Origin: Moraxellaceae bacterium
GTDB lineage: Bacteria; Pseudomonadota; Gammaproteobacteria; Pseudomonadales; Moraxellaceae
DNA length: 64,000 bases
NCBI GenBank assembly: GCA_003543245.1
Contig: DPJB01000025.1
Coordinates: 209,382 to 273,381 of the forward strand
Direction of reading: 5' to 3'
Positions 42,954 to 51,493 of this stretch are shown here, piece by piece. The stretch's first letter is position 1. Every line of letters begins with the position of its first letter. The translations under genes were made by a program, and so were the position numbers. The notes beneath the pieces were generated by a model. That model was not told the origin of the DNA, did no database searches, and was given only the letters and a program-made list of their open reading frames with translations.

Positions 42954-43598
42954 TCACTGTGATGTGCTTTCTGTTGGCGTAATCAGCAGCATCAGTCGTC
43001 GCGCCTCGCTGTCAATGCGCTGGTGTAATACGTCCGGGTCGTTGATGGTGGCTTCCAGAAGTATTTCCTGCAGTTTTCTTGCTTCAAATACATCCATGTC
43101 CTTGCTGGCGACCCTTTCCGGAATTTCATGGATCAGTCTGTTTGCCAGGGCAGTGTGCCGGGTATTGCCTGCGGATGCTTCCATGGTGTGCCACAGCTCA
43201 AGCTCTTTGGTGAAACGCAACTTGTTTACCAGACGTGTCAGCTCCTTGTCAGGCTCTGCATGTTGTTGCGCCACTCCCTGCAGTACCTGCCACTCGATGT
43301 CCGATACATAGTCCGGTTTTGCAGTGATGAGCTTGTCGCTGGTTGCGTTTTCAGTGGTCTGAAGGACTGCTTGATCAGCATTGATTTTCTGGATGCTGGC
43401 CGCCGTTATGTCAAAGGATTGTGCCGGTGCAGCGGCACTCCTGACAGGATTGTCTGTGTGAGCAGTTGCCTCAGGTGTGGGCAGATCGTCACCCCGGATG
43501 ATCATTGCAAAAAAAGCCAGTATTGCTGATGCCGTCAGCGTAATCACCAGCGAGTTACGTGGTGATGTGGTGCCCCGATATTTATCAGTGATATCCAT
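42954..43598 (-). CDS. Membrane-anchored helical periplasmic protein (candidate lipase partner)
   Basis: This 214-residue protein has one N-terminal transmembrane helix (about 17-34), a Pro/Ala/Thr-rich linker (about 38-60) and a helical, charged domain (about 95-214) ending in alternating acidic and basic residues. That layout recalls lipase-specific foldases, but the length is much shorter (about 340 for Lif) and the RxxFDY motif of that family is absent. It lies 95 bases downstream of the secreted lipase gene on the same strand. Function unknown; a chaperone or anchor for the lipase is a hypothesis. No database family recognised. Confidence 0.65.
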   Translation of the reverse strand: MDITDKYRGTTSPRNSLVITLTASAILAFFAMIIRGDDLPTPEATAHTDNPVRSAAAPAQSFDITAASIQKINADQAVLQTTENATSDKLITAKPDYVSDIEWQVLQGVAQQHAEPDKELTRLVNKLRFTKELELWHTMEASAGNTRHTALANRLIHEIPERVASKDMDVFEARKLQEILLEATINDPDVLHQRIDSEARRLMLLITPTESTSQ

Positions 43599-43631
43599 CT
43601 GAAATTATCCGTGAGTCCGGTGCCTGGCAGA

Positions 43632-43668
43632 GGCCATTGGCTCATGATGAAACGATGAGTCAATGGCC
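43632..43668 (-). repeat. Stem-loop between the lipase and the membrane-anchored partner
   Basis: GGCCATTGGCTCAT (43632-43645) pairs with ATGAGTCAATGGCC (43655-43668) with one mismatch around a 9-nt loop. No T-run follows on either strand, so it is likely an mRNA processing or stability element, or a partial attenuator, not a plain terminator. Confidence 0.6.
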
Positions 43669-43693
43669 CCGCGTTGCAGTTATGACAATGCTG

Positions 43694-45502
43694 TTACCAG
43701 CGGGTTGGTTCCGGTGGCTTTACCGTGAAGCTGTAGGTCTGGCCGGGGCCCGACATGAGTGTGGTGAACAGGCTGTTGAACAGGCCGCATCCGGTCATGT
43801 TGGGGAACGTGGTGGTGCCGGAGAAATTCAGGTTGCCATTTCCCAGTGAGGAAACCGGGCCATCAAAATCAATCGGCAGAATCACCGGGCGCTCCGTCTG
43901 GCAGCCAAACGGAATCTGCAGGATGGATTCTCCTGCGGACACAATCCGGATATTTACGGCAGCAGTGCCATGTACATGCAGGTTGCCGTCACTGTCCAGC
44001 GTGGAACTGCCGGTCGTTGGGCTTGCTTCTGTCACCGCAAGTTTCACATCCACCGGCAGGCCGATGATCTTGAGGTTGGTGGTGAAGCTGGGAATGGACA
44101 GGTTGCCGTTTATGGTCTTGGCCGTCATGTCGGCATCGGCAGTCAACGTTGCGTCCGCTGGCATGGCCACCGACTGCCCAAGGGTTTTCAGACCGATGTT
44201 GCCGGACAGTGGCCAGCTCTTGAGCGACACCACAAAATTACCGCCACCAGGATTGGCGGTAGAAACAGGTTCCTTCGTTAGTGTCAGACAGGTGCCCATT
44301 GTGTATTTGCCGGCAAAGCGGTCAGTCAGCCATGACAGTACATGCGGTGCCGCCTGAAACTGGGTGGCAATGTGTTCACTGGGGAATACATCAAACGTCA
44401 CGTTGGAGAACTTGCTGCAATATTTCTTTTTCAGTGCAGCATGCTGGCTGATCGGAATGAATTCATCGGCCTTGCCATGATACTGGTACAACGGCACCGG
44501 AATTTTGGTATTGCCAAGATTTTGTGCCATCAGCGTCTGGTTGATCGAAGGGATGGCAACCAGCTGGGACAGTGTCTGGTTGTTTTCGGTGTATTCGGAA
44601 ACATTGTGATTCATGAATTCGAACAGCGACTCAAATACGCAGCTTGATTTGGCGCGTGCAATTGCGGCCTGGCCGTTGGCGTTGGTCAGGCTGTTGACGG
44701 GAATGCCGGCAGGATACTGCTCGGCCAGACCGATCACGCCCTGCAGCAGGAAGGAGGCGCCGGTGCTGTCATCCAGATAGGACGCAGTCTTGATGAAGTC
44801 GGCTGGTGTGCCGCCGGCAGCAATACCAACCAGATTAAGGCCGGGGGCATAGGTGGACTTGAGTTCACCTGCCCAGGCCGATGTCTGCCCGCCTTGTGAG
44901 TAGCCCCAGATGGCCGCCTTGGCGCTGGCGCTTACCCCGGATGAGGGGATTTGAGCGGCGGCCCTGAAGATGTCGAGTACGGCCTGTCCCTGAGCCTTGC
45001 CGGCCAGGTAGGTTGGTGTGTTGCCCGTGGTGTAACCCGGATTGTCACTGACCAGAACGGCATAGCCTGCACGTGTGGCCGCCACGAGATTGGCCGCTTC
45101 ATAATCAGTGCCGCGCGCCAGCTGGATTGAGGGGGCGCATTGCTGGGCCAGGCCGTGTGTCCCGACGGCATAGCCGATCACGGGGCGAGCACCAGTGCCG
45201 CTCCAGGCGGCTGACGGCACAATCACGGTACCGGTCACGATGTTGGGTGCACCCAGCGCATCTGTCGAGTGGTACATGACATTCCAGCCCTGCACGGGCG
45301 GCACGCCGGCACCCAGATTGACGGTGGCCGGCCGATACCAGATGAGGTCGCCATGGGCGCCTGTGCCGGCAGCAGTGGGTGGGGAATAAAACGTGCTGTC
45401 AGCCGGCCCGGGAACAGGCGCAGCGTGAACCGCCAGTATTGGCAAGGCCAGAGTGGCCAGCAGGCCCCCCAGCAGGGTTTTGCGTGATAGCAAGTGCATC
45501 AT
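43694..45502 (-). CDS. Secreted lipase, LIP-type alpha/beta hydrolase with C-terminal domain
   Basis: This 602-residue protein has a signal peptide (about 1-27), a catalytic domain of about 370 residues with the nucleophile elbow GYSQGG (200-205, Ser202), an acid in YHGKADEFIP near 339-348 and a histidine in PSEHIATQ near 368, and then a beta-rich C-terminal domain (about 400-602) of unknown family, possibly for binding or surface retention. The catalytic part fits the secretory lipase (LIP) family. It would hydrolyse triacylglycerols or other esters outside the cell. The next gene downstream encodes a membrane-anchored helical protein. Confidence 0.85.
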   Translation of the reverse strand: MMHLLSRKTLLGGLLATLALPILAVHAAPVPGPADSTFYSPPTAAGTGAHGDLIWYRPATVNLGAGVPPVQGWNVMYHSTDALGAPNIVTGTVIVPSAAWSGTGARPVIGYAVGTHGLAQQCAPSIQLARGTDYEAANLVAATRAGYAVLVSDNPGYTTGNTPTYLAGKAQGQAVLDIFRAAAQIPSSGVSASAKAAIWGYSQGGQTSAWAGELKSTYAPGLNLVGIAAGGTPADFIKTASYLDDSTGASFLLQGVIGLAEQYPAGIPVNSLTNANGQAAIARAKSSCVFESLFEFMNHNVSEYTENNQTLSQLVAIPSINQTLMAQNLGNTKIPVPLYQYHGKADEFIPISQHAALKKKYCSKFSNVTFDVFPSEHIATQFQAAPHVLSWLTDRFAGKYTMGTCLTLTKEPVSTANPGGGNFVVSLKSWPLSGNIGLKTLGQSVAMPADATLTADADMTAKTINGNLSIPSFTTNLKIIGLPVDVKLAVTEASPTTGSSTLDSDGNLHVHGTAAVNIRIVSAGESILQIPFGCQTERPVILPIDFDGPVSSLGNGNLNFSGTTTFPNMTGCGLFNSLFTTLMSGPGQTYSFTVKPPEPTRW

Positions 45503-45855
45503 GACTCTCCGTTGTCCATGTAATTGTTTTATTGTTTTTCATGCGTGAATTGCTTAAACGCACCGCACCGGATCGACCGGATGGTGATGGTTTGGTGCAG
45601 AGGGGCAATCTAGGAGAGAGTCGACGGGTGTGCAGGATGCAAAGGGACAATTAGCGGTTGAATCCGGCCATGCCCGAAACTGTGCACAGAATCAGGCGCA
45701 ACGACCGGAGGCATGGCAACAATGTATCGACTTTGCATGGTCTTTTACGTGGCATGGCGGATTCCGGTTCCCCCTGCTGCCCCCACCTGCTAGATTCGCG
45801 CCCAGACAAATCCAGCAGGTAGGCCGGTTATCCCGGTCATCAGGACAGCCCCCGC
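45503..45855. other. 353-base gene-free divergent region
   Basis: It lies between the divergent lipase and exonuclease genes and must hold both promoters. Apart from an AT-rich run near 45520-45545, no clear operator, RNA gene or repeat was seen. Confidence 0.4.
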
Positions 45856-46473
45856 ATGACTCGTTACGCCATCATCGATTTTGAAACCAACGGACTCATG
45901 CCCGACAGCGGTGGTCGTGCCATAGAAGTGGCCGCCGTGCTGGTACAGGACAACCGGATTATCGACTCCTGGCAAAGCCTGATGAACCCCGACGTGCGCG
46001 TACCGCCGTTCATCACTGCGCTCACCGGCATCACTCCCCTGATGGTGCGTACCTCGCCACCCCCCGAAAAGGTCATGGTCGAGATTGCCTCGTTTGTTGG
46101 TGATGCCGTCATGGTTGCGCATAACGCCAGCTTTGATCGCAAGTTCTGGCAATACGAACTTGGTCGCATTGGTGTGCCTTGCGCGCATGAATTCCTGTGC
46201 ACCGTGCTCCTTGCCCGTCGCCTTTATCCATGGGCCACCAACCACAAGCTGGCCACACTGGTAGACCTGCACAACATCAAGGTTGATGGACGACATCACC
46301 GTGCGCTGGCCGATGCCAGCATGACGGCACATCTTTTTTTGCAGATGCAAAATGATCTGGCAGCGTTGTATGCAGACGAGCATGCAGAGAGCGGCTTTCT
46401 CGCCAGATACCAGAAGACAGCCAAGGCGCTGGTAAAGGGTGCGCCCGCACCCGCTCACGCGCGAATGTGGTAA
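45856..46473 (+). CDS. DnaQ-like 3'-5' exonuclease
   Basis: This 205-residue protein has the DEDD-type exonuclease motifs: DFET (8-11), HNASFD (89-94) and HRALADA (148-154), the last giving the DEDDh subgroup. It resembles the epsilon subunit of DNA polymerase III or related stand-alone exonucleases. The length is slightly below that of typical epsilon (about 240), and no polymerase-binding tail is seen, so it is probably a secondary exonuclease. The start ATG follows a spacer; no neighbouring gene clarifies its role. Confidence 0.88.
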   Translation: MTRYAIIDFETNGLMPDSGGRAIEVAAVLVQDNRIIDSWQSLMNPDVRVPPFITALTGITPLMVRTSPPPEKVMVEIASFVGDAVMVAHNASFDRKFWQYELGRIGVPCAHEFLCTVLLARRLYPWATNHKLATLVDLHNIKVDGRHHRALADASMTAHLFLQMQNDLAALYADEHAESGFLARYQKTAKALVKGAPAPAHARMW

Positions 46474-46539
46474 TTACGGCACAATAAAAACAACCTGTTT
46501 TATTTCGCCAGCAATTGAATGGATGCAGATGCTTACATC

Positions 46540-47061
46540 ATGAACAGACGACGTTTTCTTGTTGCCTCCGGCCTTGTGGCCACCGCTGCTGTTACCGGCA
46601 TTACCTTGCGTCGCGTCACCATGCCCACGCCCGGCGTTGAGGTCATCATGGCCGAGCTGCAGGCCATGCGCATACACACGATCACCACGCTATCGGGCTG
46701 GTCGGCGTATACGGTGCTTTCCCATCTGGCGCAGAGCATCGAGCTGTCCATGACGGGCTATTCCAGCCTAAAGTCCCCGGTCTTCCGGCACACTGCAGGG
46801 CCGATGGCTTTCTTTGCCTTTACCACCGCAGGGGCCATGCGGCATCCGCTCACCGAGCCCATTCCCGGTGCTCCTGCCATTGCCGAAAACGGCGACACGC
46901 AGGCGGCGCTGGAACGGCTGCTGGTGGCGCTGGATACGTTTGCGGCACATGAAGGCGAGCTGGCGCCGCACTTTGCCTATGGGCAGTTAAGCAAGGACGA
47001 GTATGCGCAGGCGCACACCATGCACATTCGTGACCACTTGCGCCTGTTTGCGCTTGCCTGA
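46540..47061 (+). CDS. DUF1569 (DinB-like) protein with Tat signal
   Basis: From the ATG at 46540 (an alternative ATG at 46519 adds seven residues) this gives 173 residues. The N-terminus, MNRRRFLVASGLVATAAVTGI, carries the twin-arginine motif RRRFL followed by a hydrophobic core, so export in folded form is likely. The rest is a four-helix DinB-like domain of the DUF1569 type, with HLAQSIELS near 61-69 and FAYGQLSKDEYAQAHTMHIRDH near 146-168; the His residues could bind a metal. Function unknown. Confidence 0.75.
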   Translation: MNRRRFLVASGLVATAAVTGITLRRVTMPTPGVEVIMAELQAMRIHTITTLSGWSAYTVLSHLAQSIELSMTGYSSLKSPVFRHTAGPMAFFAFTTAGAMRHPLTEPIPGAPAIAENGDTQAALERLLVALDTFAAHEGELAPHFAYGQLSKDEYAQAHTMHIRDHLRLFALA

Positions 47062-47199
47062 GCAAGCGAGAGGGCAAGGCGATACAAGTGACACATTGAC
47101 TTGCCCATCACTTTCTCCACACTCCGCATCAACCTGTTTCTAACGGTTCCATGTGCCTGATGGCAGGGGACCACTTCCGGTATTACCCAAAGGAAATCC

Positions 47200-48084
47200 A
47201 TGAAAACGTTGTGGGCACTCGTTGCCATCCTGTTCACCTTTACCCTTGTTGTGGATGAGGCAGAAGCCCGGCGTTTGGGTGGCGGCAAGTCGTTTGGGCG
47301 CAGCTACCAGACTGCACCTGCGCCCAGCCGTTCCACCGCCGATGCACCGGCACGAAAGCAGGACATGGCGGGCAAGCAGGCACCAGGTGCCGGTCGCGGC
47401 ATGATGGGTGGTCTGCTTGGTGGTCTTCTGGTGGGTGGCCTGTTTGCAGCGCTGTTTGCCGGCGGCGCCTTCGAAGGTCTGCAGATGATGGATATCCTCA
47501 TTATCGCTGCGCTGGCCTTTGTCATCTTCAAGGTAATCCGCGGCATGCGGCAAGGGCCTGCACCGGCCCGTGGGCCTCATCCAGCCTATGCCGGCGCCGG
47601 CCAGCAGGCGTCACCGCAACCGTCGTCGCCACAGCCTGTGTTCGGTGCCCGTCGTGAGGCGCCAGTAGATGCGCCAGTGAGCGGTGCCGCTGCCCACGCC
47701 GTGCCGTTCAATCTGCCGCTGGGTTTTGATGCGCCCGCCTTTCTTGAGGGCGCAAAGGATCATTACCGCATCCTGCAGGACGCCTGGAACAAGAACGACC
47801 TGCCCAAGATTCAGGAATACGTCACCCCCGAGCTGTACGCCGACCTGCAGGCCGAACGTGCCATTCTGCCCGCGCAGCAGCACACCGAAGTACTCAGTGT
47901 GAGTGCCGAACTGGTGCGTGCCGACCAGCAGTTTGGCAATGCAGAGGTCAGCATCCGTTTCGTCGGTCGCTACCGCGATACGGTGGAAGGTGTGGAGGAA
48001 GACTTTGTGGATATCTGGCATCTGGAGCGTGATTACTCAAAGGATGATGCCCCCTGGTTCATCACCGGTATCCAGTCCGAGTAA
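47200..48084 (+). CDS. Tim44-like domain membrane protein
   Basis: This 294-residue protein has an N-terminal signal or membrane segment (about 1-22, ending AEA), a Gly/Met-rich hydrophobic segment (about 68-88), a second one (about 95-112), a Pro/Ala-rich linker (about 117-160) and a C-terminal Tim44-like domain (about 165-294) with DAWNKNDLPKIQEYVTPELY. Proteobacterial Tim44-like proteins are inner-membrane proteins of uncertain role. Ribosome-binding site AAGGAAA precedes the ATG. It ends at a strong terminator. Confidence 0.85.
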   Translation: MKTLWALVAILFTFTLVVDEAEARRLGGGKSFGRSYQTAPAPSRSTADAPARKQDMAGKQAPGAGRGMMGGLLGGLLVGGLFAALFAGGAFEGLQMMDILIIAALAFVIFKVIRGMRQGPAPARGPHPAYAGAGQQASPQPSSPQPVFGARREAPVDAPVSGAAAHAVPFNLPLGFDAPAFLEGAKDHYRILQDAWNKNDLPKIQEYVTPELYADLQAERAILPAQQHTEVLSVSAELVRADQQFGNAEVSIRFVGRYRDTVEGVEEDFVDIWHLERDYSKDDAPWFITGIQSE

Positions 48085-48120
48085 TCGCTCTCGCGATATC
48101 AGTATGAAACCGGTATGAAA

Positions 48121-48158
48121 CCAATAAAAAGCCCCGCAGTTGCGGGGCTTTTTATTGG
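48121..48158. terminator. Bidirectional terminator
   Basis: A perfect palindrome, AATAAAAAGCCCCGCA with TGCGGGGCTTTTTATT around GT, separates two convergent genes. Confidence 0.92.
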
Positions 48159-48165
48159 CGTGCGG

Positions 48166-48786
48166 TCAGTCCTGCTCGTTCTTCCATTTTGCATATGTCG
48201 TGCGGGGTACTTCAAAGCGGTCATCGGTACGGCAGTAATACGCCGGCGAGCCCATGCGGCCCACCGGGTTAAACCCGTGAATGCGCAGCTTGTCACCAAC
48301 CAGATGATCGGCTACATGAAACATGACAACTTCGCCAAAGATCAGCGTGTAATTGCCAAAGTCCTGCGTGCTGTGCAGGCGACACTCCATGCTGGCGAGA
48401 GACTCCGCCACTCGCGGTACCTTTACGTGCACTGACGGTGATTCGTGAAGGCCACTGGCATGCAGCTCGCTCTCACCGGCAGGAAAGTCCGCTGCCGATA
48501 CATTCATTGCTGCCATCAGCCCGGCGGTAACCATGTTCACCACAAATTCGCCATTGGCCAGAATGTTGCGGCCGGTATCCTTTAGCGTGCCATCATCATG
48601 GTGGGCCACGCTGATCATCACGATCAGCGGGTCACTGCCAACCGCATTGAAAAAGCTGAACGGTGCCAGATTGACCACACCGTCAGCATTCGCCGAAGTC
48701 ACCCATGCCACCGGTCGTGGCACCACGATGTTGGTGAGCAGCTTGTAGTTGTCGGTGCTGCTGTGTTCGGCGGGATCGATGTTCAT
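48166..48786 (-). CDS. Flavin reductase domain protein (DIM6/NTAB family)
   Basis: This 206-residue protein has the flavin reductase-like split barrel with PRPVAWVTSANADGVVNLAPFSFF (23-46) and the FVVNMVTAGL segment near 81-90, which bind FMN. Proteins of this type reduce flavin with NAD(P)H or act as FMN-binding oxidoreductases. It lies 16 bases downstream of the acyl desaturase gene on the same strand and is probably co-transcribed with it and the ferredoxin reductase gene, which may give it an electron-transfer role, an inference from context. Confidence 0.85.
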   Translation of the reverse strand: MNIDPAEHSSTDNYKLLTNIVVPRPVAWVTSANADGVVNLAPFSFFNAVGSDPLIVMISVAHHDDGTLKDTGRNILANGEFVVNMVTAGLMAAMNVSAADFPAGESELHASGLHESPSVHVKVPRVAESLASMECRLHSTQDFGNYTLIFGEVVMFHVADHLVGDKLRIHGFNPVGRMGSPAYYCRTDDRFEVPRTTYAKWKNEQD

Positions 48787-48801
48787 GGTTTGGCTGCCAT
48801 A

Positions 48802-49989
48802 CTATGCCTTGATCATGTCCGAGCCACCGGGCAGTGAGAGCCGCAGAATTTTCCACACGGTGGTGCCAAACTGGCGGGTGAGCGAGCCGGTGTTGTAGGG
48901 CAGGCCGTAGCGGGCGCAGAGCGCTTTCACGCGTGGTGAAACCTCCGGGTAGCGGTTGCTGCACATGTCCGGGTACAGGTGGTGCTCAATCTGGTGCGAC
49001 AGGTTGCCCGAGAGGATGTGGAAGAGTTTTCCTCCACCGATGTTGGCAGAGCCCAGCAACTGGCGCAGGTACCAGTGTGCACGGGTTTCGCCTTCCACCT
49101 GTGCCGGTGTGAAGGTGTGTACGCCTGCCGGAAAGTGACCGCAGAAAATGATCATGAAGGCCCAGATGTTGCGGATGATGTTGGCCACCGCGTTGGCGCC
49201 TGCCACCAGGCCGAACACCAGCCATGGCGAGGCTGGTACATAGGCCGACAGGGGCAGTGCCACCAGAAAGGCTGCCAGCGGCCACATGATGTAGTCCTTG
49301 AGGATCTGGCGACCGGCCTTGCGTCCGATGTTGCCCATCAGCGGTTTGATTTCTGCGTAGGACTTGCGTCCCTCCACCCAGTCCAGAATGGCCTGTTCGT
49401 GTAGCGCCACACCCTCTTCAAAAAACATCATGAGCAGAAAGGCATAGATTGGCTGCGGCAGGTATTTCCATGCCCAGGGCTGCATCGGTGTCACGCGCAG
49501 AATGCCGTAGCCCACATCCAGATCTTTCTCCATTACATTGGTCCAGGTGTGGTGCACCACATTATGTGAATGCATCCAGCGGTCCGAGGGGCTCATGCTA
49601 TCCCACTCCCAGGTGTTGGACTGGATGGTGCTGTCCTTCATCCAGTCCCACTGGGCATGCAGCACGTTGTGTGCAATTTCCATGTTCTCCAGAATTTTGG
49701 CGAGACCGAGGATCAGTGTGCCCAGTCCCATGACGGCAAGGCAGCTGATCCAGCTGGCCAGCGCATGGCCCCAGGCCGGCAGCAAGAACAGCGAGGCATA
49801 AATCAGCACGCGTCCGCCCAGCGCCATGCTGCGCTGGGTCTTGATCAGGCGCAGGATGTAGCGACGGTCATGTTCGCCGCGCGAGTCCATGACTTCATCA
49901 CGGATGGTGTCCAGCTCGCGGCCAAACTCCTCGATCTGTGCGGCATTCAGCGTGGTGGGCAATGTGGTCGGCAGGGTAGTGGCATTCAT
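48802..49989 (-). CDS. Acyl-CoA/acyl-lipid desaturase (DesB/DesC-like)
   Basis: This 395-residue membrane desaturase has histidine boxes HNVLH (107-111), HNVVHH (142-147) and HQIEHH (332-337), the last of the form seen in front-end and acyl-CoA desaturases, plus GHFPAGVHTF near 284-293. It starts with an unusual Thr-Leu-Pro repeat (TTLPTTLPTTL at 4-14). It inserts a double bond into fatty acyl chains, taking electrons from the ferredoxin reductase encoded 34 bases upstream on the same strand. This pairing is known from Pseudomonas acyl-CoA desaturases. It probably adjusts membrane fluidity. Confidence 0.92.
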   Translation of the reverse strand: MNATTLPTTLPTTLNAAQIEEFGRELDTIRDEVMDSRGEHDRRYILRLIKTQRSMALGGRVLIYASLFLLPAWGHALASWISCLAVMGLGTLILGLAKILENMEIAHNVLHAQWDWMKDSTIQSNTWEWDSMSPSDRWMHSHNVVHHTWTNVMEKDLDVGYGILRVTPMQPWAWKYLPQPIYAFLLMMFFEEGVALHEQAILDWVEGRKSYAEIKPLMGNIGRKAGRQILKDYIMWPLAAFLVALPLSAYVPASPWLVFGLVAGANAVANIIRNIWAFMIIFCGHFPAGVHTFTPAQVEGETRAHWYLRQLLGSANIGGGKLFHILSGNLSHQIEHHLYPDMCSNRYPEVSPRVKALCARYGLPYNTGSLTRQFGTTVWKILRLSLPGGSDMIKA

Positions 49990-50023
49990 TCGGTGTTTCC
50001 CTTTTTATTCTTGTGTGGCGGGA

Positions 50024-51145
50024 TTACAGATCGAGTTCGCAATCACCGGCAGCGGCACAAATGCACGGCTGTACGATGGTGCCGGTTTCGTTCACTACCT
50101 GGCCGGTGCGCAGGTCGCGGACACAGCCGGCGAGCAGTGTGGTGTCGCAGGCATGGCAGATGCCCATGCGGCAGCCGTGTGCCGGATTAAGGCCTGCATC
50201 TTCGGCTACGCGCAGCAGGCTGGTGGCGGAATCTGCCGTGGCAGTAACACCGCCGCGGGAAAACTTTACCTGGCCACCTACTGCATCGGCCGGCACAGAA
50301 GAAAATGCCGCACGGAAACGCTCCACATGCAGACGGCGTGACAGGCCTTCGCGCTCCCACAGTGTTTCTATTGCGGCCAGCATTTCCTGCGGGCCACAGG
50401 CATAGCATTCGCGCTGACGCCAGTCTGGGCATAGTTCGTTAAGCTGCGCCTCACTGAAATGACGCTTCTGGCGCTGCTCTTCGCCAAGTTCTCGCGTGAA
50501 TACCGGATTAAAGCGGTAGCGTGAATGTTCCTGCGTCAGTGTTGCGATTTCCTTGCCAAAAATCACATCAAACTCATGTGGTGCGTAATGAATGTGCACA
50601 CTGTCGGGCAGGCGTTCTTGCGCAATCAGGCTGTGCAGCATGCTCATGGCCGGCGTGATGCCGCTGCCTGCAGTGATGAAGAGCGGTTTTACCGGTTGCG
50701 CATCAGGCAGGTAGAAGTCGCCCTGCGGCAGGCCGATGGGCAGGTAGTCGCCCACCTTGAGGTTACGCACGAGATGGCGCGAGATGCGGCCACCATCCAC
50801 CACTTTCACCGTGATGGTGAAGCAGCCATCGCTGCGTTCCGGTGCGGACGAAATCGTGTAGGTGCGTGTGTAATGCATGCCACCCACGGGAATGCCCACG
50901 CGTACATGCTGGCCGCCACGATGGCCGCGCCAGTTAAGGCCGGGCTTGAGCGTGATGGTGCGGGCATCGCGGGTTTCATCCCATACCTTTACCACCCGCG
51001 CCTGCAACTGGTGCGTGGTCCACAGCGGGTTGACCAGTTCCACATAGTGCGAGGTGCGCAGGGGGTAGGCAAAAAGATCGGTAATGCGGCCGATGGCGGA
51101 CAGCAGCGGATTGGGACGGCTGTCCTGTGGTGCCGTGGACTTCAT
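50024..51145 (-). CDS. Ferredoxin-NADP reductase with C-terminal 2Fe-2S domain
   Basis: This 373-residue protein has an FAD-binding domain (RTYTIS at 94-99), an NAD(P) domain (ITAGSGITP at 157-165, YACGP at 248-252) and a C-terminal plant-type ferredoxin with Cys325, Cys330, Cys333 and Cys361. It delivers electrons from NAD(P)H to the desaturase encoded directly downstream. The ATG at 51145 has AAGGGAG upstream; the frame stays open to 51571, but that leader is Arg/His/Gln-rich and is rejected. Confidence 0.93.
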   Translation of the reverse strand: MKSTAPQDSRPNPLLSAIGRITDLFAYPLRTSHYVELVNPLWTTHQLQARVVKVWDETRDARTITLKPGLNWRGHRGGQHVRVGIPVGGMHYTRTYTISSAPERSDGCFTITVKVVDGGRISRHLVRNLKVGDYLPIGLPQGDFYLPDAQPVKPLFITAGSGITPAMSMLHSLIAQERLPDSVHIHYAPHEFDVIFGKEIATLTQEHSRYRFNPVFTRELGEEQRQKRHFSEAQLNELCPDWRQRECYACGPQEMLAAIETLWEREGLSRRLHVERFRAAFSSVPADAVGGQVKFSRGGVTATADSATSLLRVAEDAGLNPAHGCRMGICHACDTTLLAGCVRDLRTGQVVNETGTIVQPCICAAAGDCELDL

Positions 51146-51493
51146 GGCGTACTCCCTTGGTTCCTGCGGGGCAGGGGGATGTTGTTGTGAGTGCCCGGAA
51201 CGGGCCTGCTTGCTTGAGTCTACGGGAGAACATACCGCCGTGTGCACATCTTTTCGCAGAAAACAGTGTCCTGTCGGCGATTCTTGCGTCTTGTCTTTCG
51301 GGGCAGAAAAAGTGGTCCCGTGTGGCAGTGTGTATTGCCGGAAGCATTCCGGATGGCATTGCCTGCGTGACTGGTTGGGCAAAATCACGGGCTGTGCCGG
51401 AGTCTTTAACGTCTGGTACAGGATTGGTAGATTGCAGGGTAAGCCGCCATGAAGGCTGGTCTCAAGTGCGCCTGACCAAAAAGGAAAAGAGTC
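51146..51493. other. 348-base divergent promoter region
   Basis: It lies between the ferredoxin reductase operon and the phospholipase-like gene. No credible gene is seen. Both promoters must lie here, but no regulator site could be singled out. Confidence 0.4.
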
